From the NCBI GenBank assembly GCA_050084515.1, contig CM114273.1:4464001-4528000 (forward strand): 64,000 bases of DNA, given 5' to 3'. The translations under genes and the position numbers were made by a program. The DNA comes from Blasia pusilla (lineage: Eukaryota; Marchantiophyta; Marchantiopsida; Blasiales). Shown here in pieces: positions 10,234-21,849 of the stretch (positions are counted from its first letter, which is position 1; every line of letters begins with the position of its first letter). Below the pieces are notes generated by a model, which did not search any database, was not told the origin of the DNA, and saw only the letters and a list, made by a program, of their open reading frames with translations.

Positions 10234-13200
10234 TTAGTAGTTTATCAAATCTGGAGATGAGGATTTTGCTTCAGGCGAGGCCCTGCTACCACCGCTGGTA
10301 CTTTTCCTGACTGAAGGTGAAAAAACATCTGTGGGTTGCCTTCCGCCTGATACAGAAGAACCTCCACTTCTTTGTGAAGAGGATCGTCTTACTGGTTGTG
10401 GTCCAACAGGCTTGCTGTTGATACTAATACGCTGAAGATGGGCAATCTGTACATCATCTTGAATCTGTGCCAACTGCAATTTCACCAACAGGACCAACCA
10501 TCAGTGCTGTGACGGGCGATTTTCATTGCATAGGTAAATTTGGTTTAGACTAGAAAGAGTGATAGGAAAACCATTATTTCTTTCTTTCCTTATGTGGAGA
10601 AGCTGGAATTTAGTAGGGTCAGCATTTGATAGGTGTAGTTCAAATCCGAACATCAAGATTTGTTTAATGCAGCACTGAGATTTCTTGAGTGTTCAGCCTT
10701 GAAAAGTAAAAAGAAATCCTCACTCGTAGGCACAGATCCATATTTGGAAGGAATTTAGGAAAGTTTGTGCAGCGGAATGTTACATTATGAATCAAGAAGT
10801 GCATGGCAAAACAAAATCGATATTCTAACTGCAGGTATCTATCGATTAATTTTCAGTTTACAGGAAAATACTACATACCTTTATCTTATTCTGGTGGTTT
10901 TTATCTGTGAGAGAGCTAATTGCAGGACATAAGCTGCAAAACCAACAAAATAAAATGACTTTAGCCTGAGAATGTGCTTAGGACATCACAAATGCTGGGT
11001 GCAATGAAATACAATATGAACCATAGGCAAGGCAGTGCTGTACAGTTCGACAATAGATAGAGAACTCAGGACTTTTCCGTAAAATTTGAGAAAACTGAAG
11101 CTTTGTTTGGAATACTGAATCTGTCCAAATCCTGCCTCCTGAGCATAAGAAAAGCCAAAGAATGTGTGCAAAGAGATATTCCATATATTACACACCAATA
11201 TTCCATAAGTTTCGATAATGTTGCCTGATATTGTGCCTCATGATGAAGGACAGCTAAAGGATGAATTTGGCCATCTCTGAAAATACACAACCATCAACTG
11301 ACAATTAGTGTCTTGAAGGTAGTCTTCCACTTCTTGACTTTACTTAATTCAAGAGGGTGCTATGATATTCCAACATGTGGAGAAAAACTTTAATCTGGGG
11401 ACTCTGCAATGGATCCAACTCAAGGACTTCCTTCTCTCTCTCAGGGCCACGGAACGTGGAGTGACAGATGCCGCCGAGATTGCTGTCCGCAGGAAATTGA
11501 TATATGCAGCAGAGCCGTCAAATGGTGGTCCTTGAAACTCAAGGCAGCCATTGCCAAACGAAGGGAAGCGTATGTCACAAGTGCCAAAGCCAAGGACGAT
11601 GCATCCTTGTGGGCAGAGTATGTGGCCCTACACAAGGAAACCCGTTTTCTCGTGTGCATGCACAAGAAGAAATTGAACCAAGCGACATACTCATCCACCA
11701 ATGAGAATTTCATTGAGAATCAGAAAAAGTTCTGGATGGAAGTGCAGAAATTGAGCAAGGCCAGGGACAAAAACGGCATAAAGGCCTTGACGAGAAAGAC
11801 GGTGGAATGGTGACCACGGCTAAACAGATCCGACATGTGTTGGAAGACCATTACAAGGAGTTAGGCAGGAAGCCCGCTCGGACATCCCTTGAAGAGCAGA
11901 ACTTCGAGAGGGTGGTGGAGGATTTTGTTAAGATACAACAGGATGATGAGGTTGAGCTGGGCAACCCATATAACGATTGGTTCTCCCTGGCTGAGGTGGG
12001 AGCAGCGATCAAAGAACTTGTGAACCACAAAGCAGGTGGTGGTGATGAGCTTGTGCATGACCTGTTGAAGTATGGCGATGCTGCTATGGCTCGTTCTCTA
12101 GTGAGTCTCTTCAACCTGGTCTGGCGGGCAGAAGTCATCCCACAAAGATGGCGGGTGGGAGTCAGAGTGAACCTCTTCAAGAAGGGTGAGCGAGAAGACC
12201 CTGGAAACTACAGGGATATTACATTGCTGAGTGTAGTCAGGAAGCTCCTCTGCCATATACTCAACAATAAGATCTCTGTGTACCTGGAGGAGAATTCTGT
12301 CATCAAGGAAGGCCAGGCTGGCTTCCGGCAAGCCCCAGGATGCGTGGTTCACATCTTCACCTTCAGTCAGATTATCCAGGGTGGGAAAAAAGAGGGGAAA
12401 CCCACCTATTGCTTCTTCTTGGACCTCAAGAAGGCATACGACACTGTATGGCGTGACGGGCTATCTTATAGTTTGTGGAAGGCGGGGCTCAGAGGGAAAA
12501 TGTGGAGGGTGGTGGAGAAGATGTACCAGAACACAATGAGTAGAGTTCTGGTGAATGGCTAAAAGAGTGGGACATTCGACATCAAGCAAGGAGTGGCTCA
12601 AGGATGCCCGCTCTCCCCCACCCTCTTCAACATTTTCATGAATTCCCTATTGGAAGAAATGGAGGACAGTGGAATAGGCATACAGGTGGGCAACAGCTCT
12701 GTTGTTGCCCTCATGTTTGCTGATGACTATGGTGGCCTCGAGGAAACAGGAGAGAAACTCCAAGAGATGATCTCCCTGACCAAAATCTGGTGTGACATGT
12801 GGGGCATGGAGGCAAATGTACTGAAGTGCGGTGTGATGATTTTCAATGGCAAGGAGGAGGACCAAGACCAACAGTGGTACTGGGGCGAACAAGAGATTCC
12901 CCGTGTGGCTACATACACCTATCTGGGCATAGAATTCTCGGAAGATTGCATGTGGGATGCACACATTAAGACGACTACTGAGAAAGGCCACAAGAAGGTG
13001 AACGGTCTGTCCAGATTCCTACACTGCCGGGACATCACATCAGAAGTAAAGCGCTCTGTCATTTTGCATACCATTCGGCTCTCGCTGGAATATGGGGCAG
13101 CAGTGTGGGATGCCGACACCAAACAAAGGGATAGGCTTGATGAAGGCGTTTCGGGGTATGTCAACTTCCTCACAAACAGCCCGAGTTGGTGTGAGATCAG

Positions 13201-16200
13201 AACTTGGTGTGGAACCCTTGGAGGATAGACGTGACATCGCCAAGTTGAAATGGCGGAGGCAGCTGGAGACAATGGACTCCCATCGCTATCCTAAAGAGGT
13301 GATGGGGAAGACCTGGACCCAAAGAAGACCCGTGAAGCAGGCCAAATCTTGGACGAAAAAGGTTCAAGAGATTGTGCAAGCATCCGAGCTCCCAGCAGGG
13401 CCTGAACTGTGGGAGCAAGATGAGAAAGCATTCGTGGATACCATAACCAAAGCAGTAGGCAAACACTCACAGCAGAACAGCATGGAGGAAGCCATGAAAA
13501 TGTCTGACCTCTCTCTTTTGACAGTATATCCTGAAAAGGCAGAACTGACGAACTATTTGCGGGGAACCCCTTGCTTGGGAACCCGGCTCAAGTTCAAGTT
13601 CAGAACGGGGGCAATCCCCTTGAACCATAAGAAAAGCAGGATGGGAACACAACTAAACTCTTCCGCCTTGTGTGACGATGGGGATGAAACCTCTAGTCAT
13701 TACTTGGTCTCCTGCGCAAAATTCACAACACACAGAGCAAGAGCATATGCTGATATTGCTAAGCTGGTAGCACCAGAATTGTTCAACACATTCAGTAGCC
13801 TTGATTCATTGCCCAAAGCTGCTGCACTGGTAAGTAATGTCTATTGGGGATCCCAATCAGGTAAAGTAGATGGTGTGGTGAAGAGTTTCTTGGTTGACAC
13901 TTGGAAGCTCCGCACAAACACGTTGTTTGGTCAGCACTCACACTATATGAGAGTGTCTCCCTCCTGTCATATGGTACCTTCTTCACTTGCTTCTCTCTCT
14001 ACACCCATCCCAGTCTCAAGCACCGTCCAACCAGGGCGCGGGGTCTATGGTTGCAAGGCTACGATAGGCACTACTTAATGAGTAGTCTCTCAGGGCCACC
14101 ATAATGATCACGAAACTGTGCATTGACATGAAAAAAATTGGAGACAATCCACATAGCTTCATTATCTGATGACAAGAACCTTACACTGTACTTTGTGCAA
14201 TAGCATGCCTGAAGGCAGCTTGCTCTTCTTGGAACAATATTCTCTGCAATTCCACGAGCGGAGCCAAGGGAAAAGCTAACTTGACCAATGTGTGACCCGG
14301 AACTATCTCCAGAGGAATCTCTTTTCTCACAAATTCCGCACCACTGCACATCCATCACAGAAATGGGGGAAGACATGACCAGAGTTCAGATTTCTACCCC
14401 AACTACCTTACTGAAACTGCCTCTAAAATAATGGTCTAGGGGAAGTAGTTCTTGAAAAGATCTGCAAGAGAATCCTAGAAATATGCCGAGAAAAGAAGCC
14501 TAGAAAAAAATCACAAACATAACAGGGAAAGCTTTGCCGGGATTAACTTGAAACTCAAAAAGCGTGCTGTGGGTAGTATTTCTCAACCTCGCCTCCAGTG
14601 TTGACAAGTGCATGGCCTCCTGCATACTCAGGGACTCATCTTCTGAAGTGGAGGGACCACTTGTACCTCGTGCCTCATTATCTGCAATTGCAAAGAGGTT
14701 CTCAAGAGCTGCACTTTGCTGCTTGTTTGATGATTGTCCTGCAGAGATCTGACAAGAACATTCTTAAAGGAATGAATTTCCAAATTTTGGGAAGAGTTTG
14801 GTTTGGAGCTCTCCATTCTAACCAGAGCATTTAATCACTTCATGATGGAATACACTGGGCAGAAGGGGATTGTCCATTAAACCAAACATTCACACACTCT
14901 ACATGAATCCCTGTTATGTCTCTACCTTCATTGATGTTGTCGCATTTGGAAGCTCATCATCATTGCTGCCGGATACAGGGGCAACTGGAGCAGCTCTGGA
15001 ATGGTCCCCAGAAAACTCTGAAGGACTGCCACTCTGAGCCCTTAGGTGTGGCACATCCCTGCGCTGTCCATCTTGTGACTGGAAGGCAATGACTTGTATT
15101 CTGCCAACCTGTTCCAATATACCGTTATTTGTACCTTTTCTTGTGTATCTTAGCTCCACAGACTTCACCATAATTCAATCATGTGATGGGCTTCACACCA
15201 AAGTTTCTCTGCGAGGGGTTTAGAAAGAGCTTAAAGTGTTGGATTTCATTTAAATTACAAACAAGATAGTAGTGAGTATACCTGACCTTGTTGGCATCTT
15301 CACTGAAGCAAGAAAGGATTACGCCCACAAAGCCTGGATCCAACATCTGGTACATGCCTTGTGTGCGCACATCTTCCCAAGTGCAAAAGTAACCAGTGAC
15401 TCATTTAGCCAGGGTATATACAACAAAAACCAGGGTATGTCCCAACAGAACCCTAACCTAAACAGAAGGTTTTACATAGCATACAGGGGACATGTCTGAG
15501 TGACTGAAGGAAACCCATCACCAAAGCATAAACAACTCAAACTTAAGGAACGTTCCTGTGAGATCCCAAAAACACACGTATCAAATCTGAGCAAGGGAAA
15601 CTACACTGATGAGAAGCATGATAGATAATTAATGCAAAAGTGGGACTAAAAATCCTTACCGACATGGGAAGGCATGACTGTGATGTGAGGATGTGAGTGG
15701 TACCACCCAATCACTCTAGTTGTGCGTCCAATTTCAGCTGACATCTTGTGCTCCGCAGTCAAAGTTCTTACAACTTTGATATATACAGAATAAAGTTTTT
15801 TTTTAAATAGTAAAAGAGTGGAAACACGAAATTATCAAGCGCACAATGATGAGGATATTTCAGCTTTGGCAGAGGCAGCTGCAAGCTGCTCAGGATTAGT
15901 CTCCACACGATCTTTGCGGCGATCTGAGCGTGTTTGGGGAGCAGCCCACCAAACCATTGCAACGGCAGATCCGTCCTGTAGATACTGCACTAGCAGAAGG
16001 TCAGGGCTTTCTCGTTCGACCGAACGTCCTCAAACTTCATCCAAAGAATCAAAATTCTGTAAAGCGGATTCTACGATCTGTGAGCAGCCCACCTCTACCA
16101 TCCAGGTTGTTTGTCTAGACTAGTTAGAATTATTTTTGTCATTTGTTATAACCGCCAATAGAGTCCATGATGTTCCATCAGTGTGCAGTGACGCCGATCG

Positions 16201-16681
16201 ACTTGATCGATGTGACTATTACGAATTTTCGTAATAACTATTACGAATTTTTGTTTCGGGTCTCCTCCCAGTTACTCAGAGTGGTAGTACGATCCTGGTA
16301 CGTCTGGAATTAGGTGATATCGACACCACTTTCGTGAGAAAGTAGCACAGTCAGCAAATACTCAAATAGTGAAATTTGGTATCAAACAATAGCCTGAACC
16401 CGTCTGCCATTCGCCCATTGCTAGATAAGAGGTTCATTTTTGCAGGCAAGTCAAATTCTAAACCAATCTACCAAAAGACCGACCAAGACAATCTAATTAC
16501 ACCAAATAGCACAGGACTGAGTACGAATTTCGTTCCAGAAGTTCACTACACACTATCAGCAGGCGCACACCTCGATATCTCCAAGAAGAAGGCCCATGAT
16601 CTCCTCAGTTTCTGTCGACAGGGCGTGAGTTAGACATGTCAAGTACGTCTCCTCTGAGATCTTAATCCCTGTAAGTGCCAT
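10234..16681 (-). CDS. BRCC36: BRCC36-type Lys63-specific deubiquitinase (JAMM/MPN+), ten exons
   Basis: A zinc metalloprotease of the JAMM/MPN+ class that removes Lys63-linked ubiquitin; in other eukaryotes it works in BRCA1-A/BRISC complexes in DNA repair and signalling. Minus-strand exons: 16571-16681, about 15843-15975, 15660-15750 (5' end approximate), 15287-15372, 14926-15108, 14588-14748, 14185-14343, 11196-11276, 10879-10933, 10234-10473. Phases match at nearly all junctions. Exon 1 starts MALTGIKISEETYLTCLTHA and carries the JAMM glutamate in TETEEIMGLLLGD. Exon 3 has GWYHSHPHITVMPSHV, and the zinc aspartate is split across the next intron (V-D-V-R-T). Later exons match plant BRCC36 (YQMLDPGFVGVILSCFSED, GRIQVIAFQS, FVRKEIPL, LQRILFQEEQAAF, DGQIHPLA). 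About 430 residues, close to the roughly 400 of Arabidopsis. All metal ligands are present, so it is probably functional. A LINE sits in intron 7. Confidence 0.93.
11437..14099 (+). mobile_element. 5'-truncated LINE with 14 bp target-site duplication
   Basis: TCTCTCAGGGCCAC occurs exactly at 11437-11450 and 14086-14099, flanking the element body at 11451-14085. That is the mark of target-primed reverse transcription. The element lies in intron 7 of the BRCC36 gene, on the opposite strand. The endonuclease half is missing (5' truncation). The 3' end has no poly(A); it finishes in CTACTTAATGAGTAG, a small inverted repeat, and the related copy at 36593 ends in the same way. Confidence 0.9.
11451..14078 (+). 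pseudogene. LINE ORF2 remnant: reverse transcriptase plus C-terminal zinc motif
   Basis: A non-LTR reverse transcriptase spread over frames at 11451-11813, 11807-12562, 12593-13228 and about 13190-14078. Motifs in order: NYRDITLLSVVRKLL, GQAGFRQAPGC, LDLKKAYDTVW, QGCPLSPTLFNIFMNSLL, and the catalytic LMFADDYG. The C-terminal part has CDDGDETSSHYLVSC, a CCHC-like cysteine/histidine motif typical of LINE tails (the first cysteine pair is not complete). Defects: a frameshift near 11805, an in-frame TAA at 12560 and a frameshift near 13150-13190, so it cannot make a full protein. The clade is not assigned. A second copy is at about 33500-36593. Confidence 0.85.
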
Positions 16682-16984
16682 CGCCTACCCCCTCCTCGCT
16701 GATACCCAACTCCAATTGGCGAGATTCTCAGCCAGCCCCGCGAAGGCCCTCAATCCTCCAATTGCTAACCTAAATCTCCTGAATCCTTAGGATAACCTAC
16801 GCCAAGAAACCAGAATGTTAAGATCGTCTCTGTCAATGTACGCTCCGTGTCGTGTCGTCTTTCCTCTTCCGCTCCAATTCACTCACAAGCTCCTTCGCCA
16901 CCGTCAGCCCCCCTCCGCTCGGCCGTACTCGCTCTTCTCCGCCTACGAAATCACGAATTCCTTTCCGACTTGTTTCAGGTCTTA

Positions 16985-17240
16985 TCTCCCACCTACTGAA
17001 TTGCATTCATTACTCGCCGGTGTGAAGCGACCCGGCTAATCGGCGTCGTAAAAGCAGCTCTACTGTCTACGCGACAGTAGAGCTGTCGCACGACATGAAC
17101 CGCTCAAGACTCCCCCCTCCCGACCCCCCGATTGAAAGAAGAAGAAGAAAAATTGGCGTGGCACTATCGCCCCCGTGGTGTCCTCTTCCGCTTCAAACTC
17201 GGGAATCGCCACACTCCAGCGAAGAGTGGGATACCCTACG
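16985..17240. repeat. Inverted repeat, left arm
   Basis: The reverse complement of this segment resembles 26280-26510. Shared landmarks in the same order are GAAGAGGAC-CACGGGG, TTTCAATCGGGG, TTGAGCGGTTCATGTCGTG, AGCTCTACTGT and AGCCGGGTC-CTTCACA-CGGC-AGTAATG. It lies just upstream of the BRCC36 start codon. The two arms enclose about 9 kb of transposon-rich DNA. Confidence 0.75.
17055..17085. repeat. Perfect 13 bp hairpin
   Basis: CAGCTCTACTGTC (17055-17067), a 5 bp loop, then its exact complement (17073-17085). It sits about 370 bp upstream of the BRCC36 start codon within the left inverted-repeat arm. The right arm (about 26430) keeps one side of the stem only. Function unknown. Confidence 0.8.
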
Positions 17241-17579
17241 GCTCCTCCGTGGGACACCTTTATGGCCTCGGCTTCGTCGTCCCGTGGCATCTCCCTCCCC
17301 GTGCTGAGGTAATTCTGTGACGCACCCATCCACTGTGCCCGTATTCCGTAAGCCCCGTAGAGGAACTCGGCGGAGGATCCCATGAGGCAGCACACCTTTA
17401 TGGCCTGTGCTTGGCCTTCTTCCCGCGGAGTCTTGGCCCGGAGCGGTGCGTTGTCGGTTTTTGCACCCTGTACCGGTCATTATGGTCTATGAACCGGTTT
17501 GCATGGACCATCTACAATAGCAGTGCCCTCGTTTCCCGGCGGGTTATTCTCGGCAACGTCAACACGGGACGGTAATTTT

Positions 17580-17731
17580 AGGGTCGGGTCCCATGGATGG
17601 CCATAGAGGTCGCGGCAACCTCATTTATGCGACCAAATTATTAACAGACAATTAAAAAAACACATCAGGTGTTCGTAATAAACGTCAAATAGGTCGTACT
17701 CAGTGTTGCAGGACTCATGGGACCCGGCCCT
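17580..17731. mobile_element. Small TIR element, about 152 bp
   Basis: AGGGTCGGGTCCCATG at the left end is matched at the right by CATGGGACCCGGCCCT, 15 of 16 positions complementary. There is no coding capacity. No clear target duplication was seen, so the superfamily is open. Confidence 0.5.
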
Positions 17732-20700
17732 TGAACGCTTAGCTTTTCATTTACCCTAAACTTCGGATCTCCCAAACCTTTTCCATAATCTTGTCACGCA
17801 CCTACGGAATCTATTCCTCATACAACTTGATAGACTATCCACGGGCTGTTTTATTCCAACCTCTACTCCTCCTTGCTAACCTTCAAAGAGACCCCTACTT
17901 AAGCCCTTAACCTGACTTGCAAGTGAAAATCTTGGGTTGAGATTGAAAGGCCAATCACGCAGTCCTTAGGCAAGTCGTATAGTCACCGAGTTCTAAACGG
18001 TTTTGAGTCCATTGTGGTGCATATCCTCTCCTTAGGAAATCACTTCCCCAAGCCTTGACCAATCTCCCAAATTCACTCACCTAAACCAAAGCATGACATT
18101 TAATAGGAAATAAAAAATCCATTCTTTTGACTTTTGTGATGTTCAAGATAGTCACTGTGTTACTCAAACATAAGAATTATTTTACGAGTGAAGATTCGTA
18201 AAAATTACAATATGAGATTATACAAGTTGAGGGAAGTAAGATAGACATTCTCACATTAGCTTAGACAATATCTATTCATTTGGCTTCTTCATTGATGAAT
18301 TTTGGGACATTATTCTCCTCATTTGTGATATCGAGACAAAAAAGATCGTCATGGAAGTTGTGATGTATACCTTTAGAACACAACAATCTTGACAATTGTA
18401 TAGACCATCCCTACTTTCATTGTCAAACATGGACCTCGCATCATATGTTTTAACTAAAATGCACGTGAGTATTGAACATATCCCTAAGCGACGTTGTTAT
18501 AGTTTGTTACAATAATAATTAAGAAATGTTGGATTAAAAAAATCTAGAGAGGCGTCCATTTGAATGACACTACAAGAAGAAGACAATTGTAGCCATGCAT
18601 ACAAAAAGCATGGTTGAAAAAATTTCATGGAAACTCATTGTATTGGGAAAAAAATGGTCAAGTGCTTCTTGAGTTACGGGTTGATTCTTATCATAACTCC
18701 TCTAACTCACTAACTTAGTCTTATCTACTCTTTTGACATTGATCCTTGGATAATCCTTGGTGTAGTTGAAGGTAGACAAGTTCATATAATTGACATAGTA
18801 CGTCATTTTTCTCCTCCTTCAACTCCTCCATCATCTCCAACTCCAAATCCAACCACTCCTTCCCTTATACAAAAGAGACACACATAAGTGCCAATTGCAA
18901 TTTATAGTTAAACAATGCCTAGAGAAATATTGAGCATTCACTCCATGATAAGTACTTTGTAGAAAAGTATAAATTAAGCACTCATTTCATGAAATATAAG
19001 GAAAAGTAGAGGTCTGAGGAGAGAAGGAGAGCAAGCAATCCATGGAGAATTAGATTGAAAGCGAGATATTTTAGGCCTTTACAATGAATCTTCAAAAGAT
19101 AATAGAGGGACTTTTGAACTCCCTTGATAAGTTGCATTAAATCTATTTAAAGCTTCTACAAAGGTGGAAGCTTTGCGCACTCGTTCAAAATTTGATAGTG
19201 GATCTTGTAGTAAACTTCCATGAGATTATAGTGAAAGTGAGACTCAAAGTTCTAAATTTGAGGGACCATAGTTGAAAAGAACAAGAGTAGATGATGAGCA
19301 TCAAGATTTTCACGTCTAGCGAGCAACATTAAGGAAATCAAGAAGGACATAAAATATATTCTATAAATAGACCTAAACTCATTTCATTAAAGACAATGCA
19401 AATGCCAAAAAATGTACAATAGATATCCTCAAACGTACTACTGAACAAGAACTAAAGAGATAGGTTAAGTCCTTGCCACATTGTAGCCCCAAGTTGGTTG
19501 TGAAATATTGAATTCCAGTGTCATAAATGTTGCTCGATGACTCCAAAGAGTATAATTTCAAAACTAAAAAAATACTCCAATAAGAGGCTCTCTTGGAAGA
19601 ATCAAGGATCAATATGGAAGGTTATCATTGAAGATGAACTCACTGTGATGAAGACTAAGATTAAAAAAAAAATGGATCCCCAAAGAGGTCTCAAATTCTT
19701 ATTCAATTATCAAAAGACATAGATGATGAAATACTTGAAGTTTGAAGATTTGTCCCAATAGACTTGATGCACACGTATAGTTTATACAATTTTTAATAGC
19801 TTTCAAATTACAATTAGTTTGGCTTTAAAAATGAAGATCCAATATAGCATATAACAATCCAAAAATGTTTGCAAATTAAATGTTTTCTACTATATTAGAA
19901 AGAACAAGCAAACTTGCCAACCTCATTGTTTCTTTGTATTTTATTTTCTTGACAATATTCTTTTCATGGTTGTTATAGAAAGTTCACCTATAATCACATT
20001 TCCAAAATTAATAGTTGGCCCCTTCAAATTCTCAATCATCCCCTTCTTCTTACCTTGAAGTTTCAAGATTAATGATCCATCATCATTGCTTATAAATTGC
20101 CTTGAAAATTCAAAATCTAATCCATAAAACTCTCATGCCTTATTTATCTTAAAACCATTACTTAAACATCACATGGTAATAGTGACGCGCTTGGGTATTA
20201 TACAAGGTTTCGACCCAACAACGACCTTGATTTTTATAGTTTAGATAATCATAAAATTGAACATTAATCTGCCAAAATGTATGCCTTCACACAACACCAA
20301 AATTTAAATTCCTTCATCCAAAATGTTCTTGCTCTTGTTTTTTTCAACAAATCATAGTAGGAATAGAAGAAATAAATGGGTTGATAGTTGACAAAGAGCT
20401 TAAAAAAAACCAAACAATCTACACAAGTGTTATTTAAATACAATTTTGTTCTTGCTTTGTTCCTCTATTTCAGATTTTACTTACAAATTTAAAGACAGTC
20501 AAAAGATGTTATGATTTGCTATTATCTTGATAGAGATATGACTGAAAAATAATTTTACAAAACCAATCCCTTTTGCATCTCATTGTTACCTTTGCCGCAA
20601 TGTGCCGTGTTGCGCCCCCTCAGATTTTACTCCACCCTTCAAATTCTCAATCATCCCCTTCTTCTTACATTAGGGCTATCAAAACTTAAGTTCTGATGCC

Positions 20701-21849
20701 TCCAATGTTTCTCTCCCGCCGTTTCCATATTGGTGATCCCCTTATCACATAGAATCTATGATGTTGTGGGGAATCTTGGTGGAATCTTCCTCAAATAAGC
20801 TATGTTTTTTGGTCCCATTTTCATTGTTAGACTCAAATTTTTTGCATCGTTCCTTTAGCGAATTTTGATCTTATAACATCCTGCACAATCAAACCATTGT
20901 GTCCTCCTTATTATCGATTCTTGCTTGATTTTCCTCCTACCCAACATTCAACAATTTGGTCTAAAATCAAGCAACTCTCACTCAAAATCAGTAACGAAAT
21001 GCCCACTCACTTCTTGACTTGCCCACACTCAATCGGGTCGCGTGGTGATAGCCACCTTCTCCCCACCGCCTCAGCTTCCTAAGGTACTTGCTTGCTTGAG
21101 TGTCTTTCATGTATCCTTTACAAATCCTTCTCTCCATATTTTTTTCCTCAGGAAACATTGGTCTCAAGATCTATGTTGTCGAGGGCATGTCCTTATCCCT
21201 ATGACTCAACGCATCTGGAATACATTAATAGAAAGAGTTGTCACAATGGGTACTCCTACACATATTTTAATCTAGATATATTAGTTTATGAAAATTCTCT
21301 AGAGCATATTCTTACTGTAAATATTTATGTGTTCTCAATTATGAGCTAGGTGTTGAAAACCCCGTAACTAGGAAAGTTAAGGAAATAGCTTTGCGGATTG
21401 AGCTTGCCTCTTTACCCAACTTGATGGAGGGAGTAGATATCTTTTGGTTTCCCATGATGACATGCCAAGAAGGAAATACACTAAGTCCATCTTAAATAAC
21501 TAACGTATTTCAATAACTAATCTTTTAAGCAAGACTTGACGCTAATTAACTCAAAGATAACACTAACCATCTACTTACCACATCGTACCTAGGCCCTTAT
21601 GTGTGGCCTCTCCATCACACGAGCTGCCACTTATATATAATTAGTGTATTTATAATTTGTATGGGCACCTTTCTTCTTCCCATCCTATCCACATCAACAT
21701 ACAATATTGATAAATCAACTATATTTCCGAATCGATGCAAGCCTTCTTACACCTTAGACTCTGTCATAAGTGGTGTAGAGTGAGTATTAGTAACCTCTGC
21801 CCCTACTATTCTCCGTGCAAGATGTGCCACTATTTGGACCAAATTTGCA
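17732..21849. other. AT-rich intergenic block, no gene recognised
   Basis: About 4 kb with many stops in all frames and no family motif that I can identify. It holds an exact 34 bp repeat (20020-20053 and 20635-20668, beginning CCCTTCAAATTCTCAATCAT). Part may be the 5' portion of the Helitron that follows; I could not find its 5' TC end. Confidence 0.5.

Noticed and set aside
16815-17480. Open frames in the BRCC36 upstream region
   Set aside because: GC-rich, overlapping on both strands, without family motifs. They coincide with the inverted repeat arm and the likely promoter or 5' UTR.
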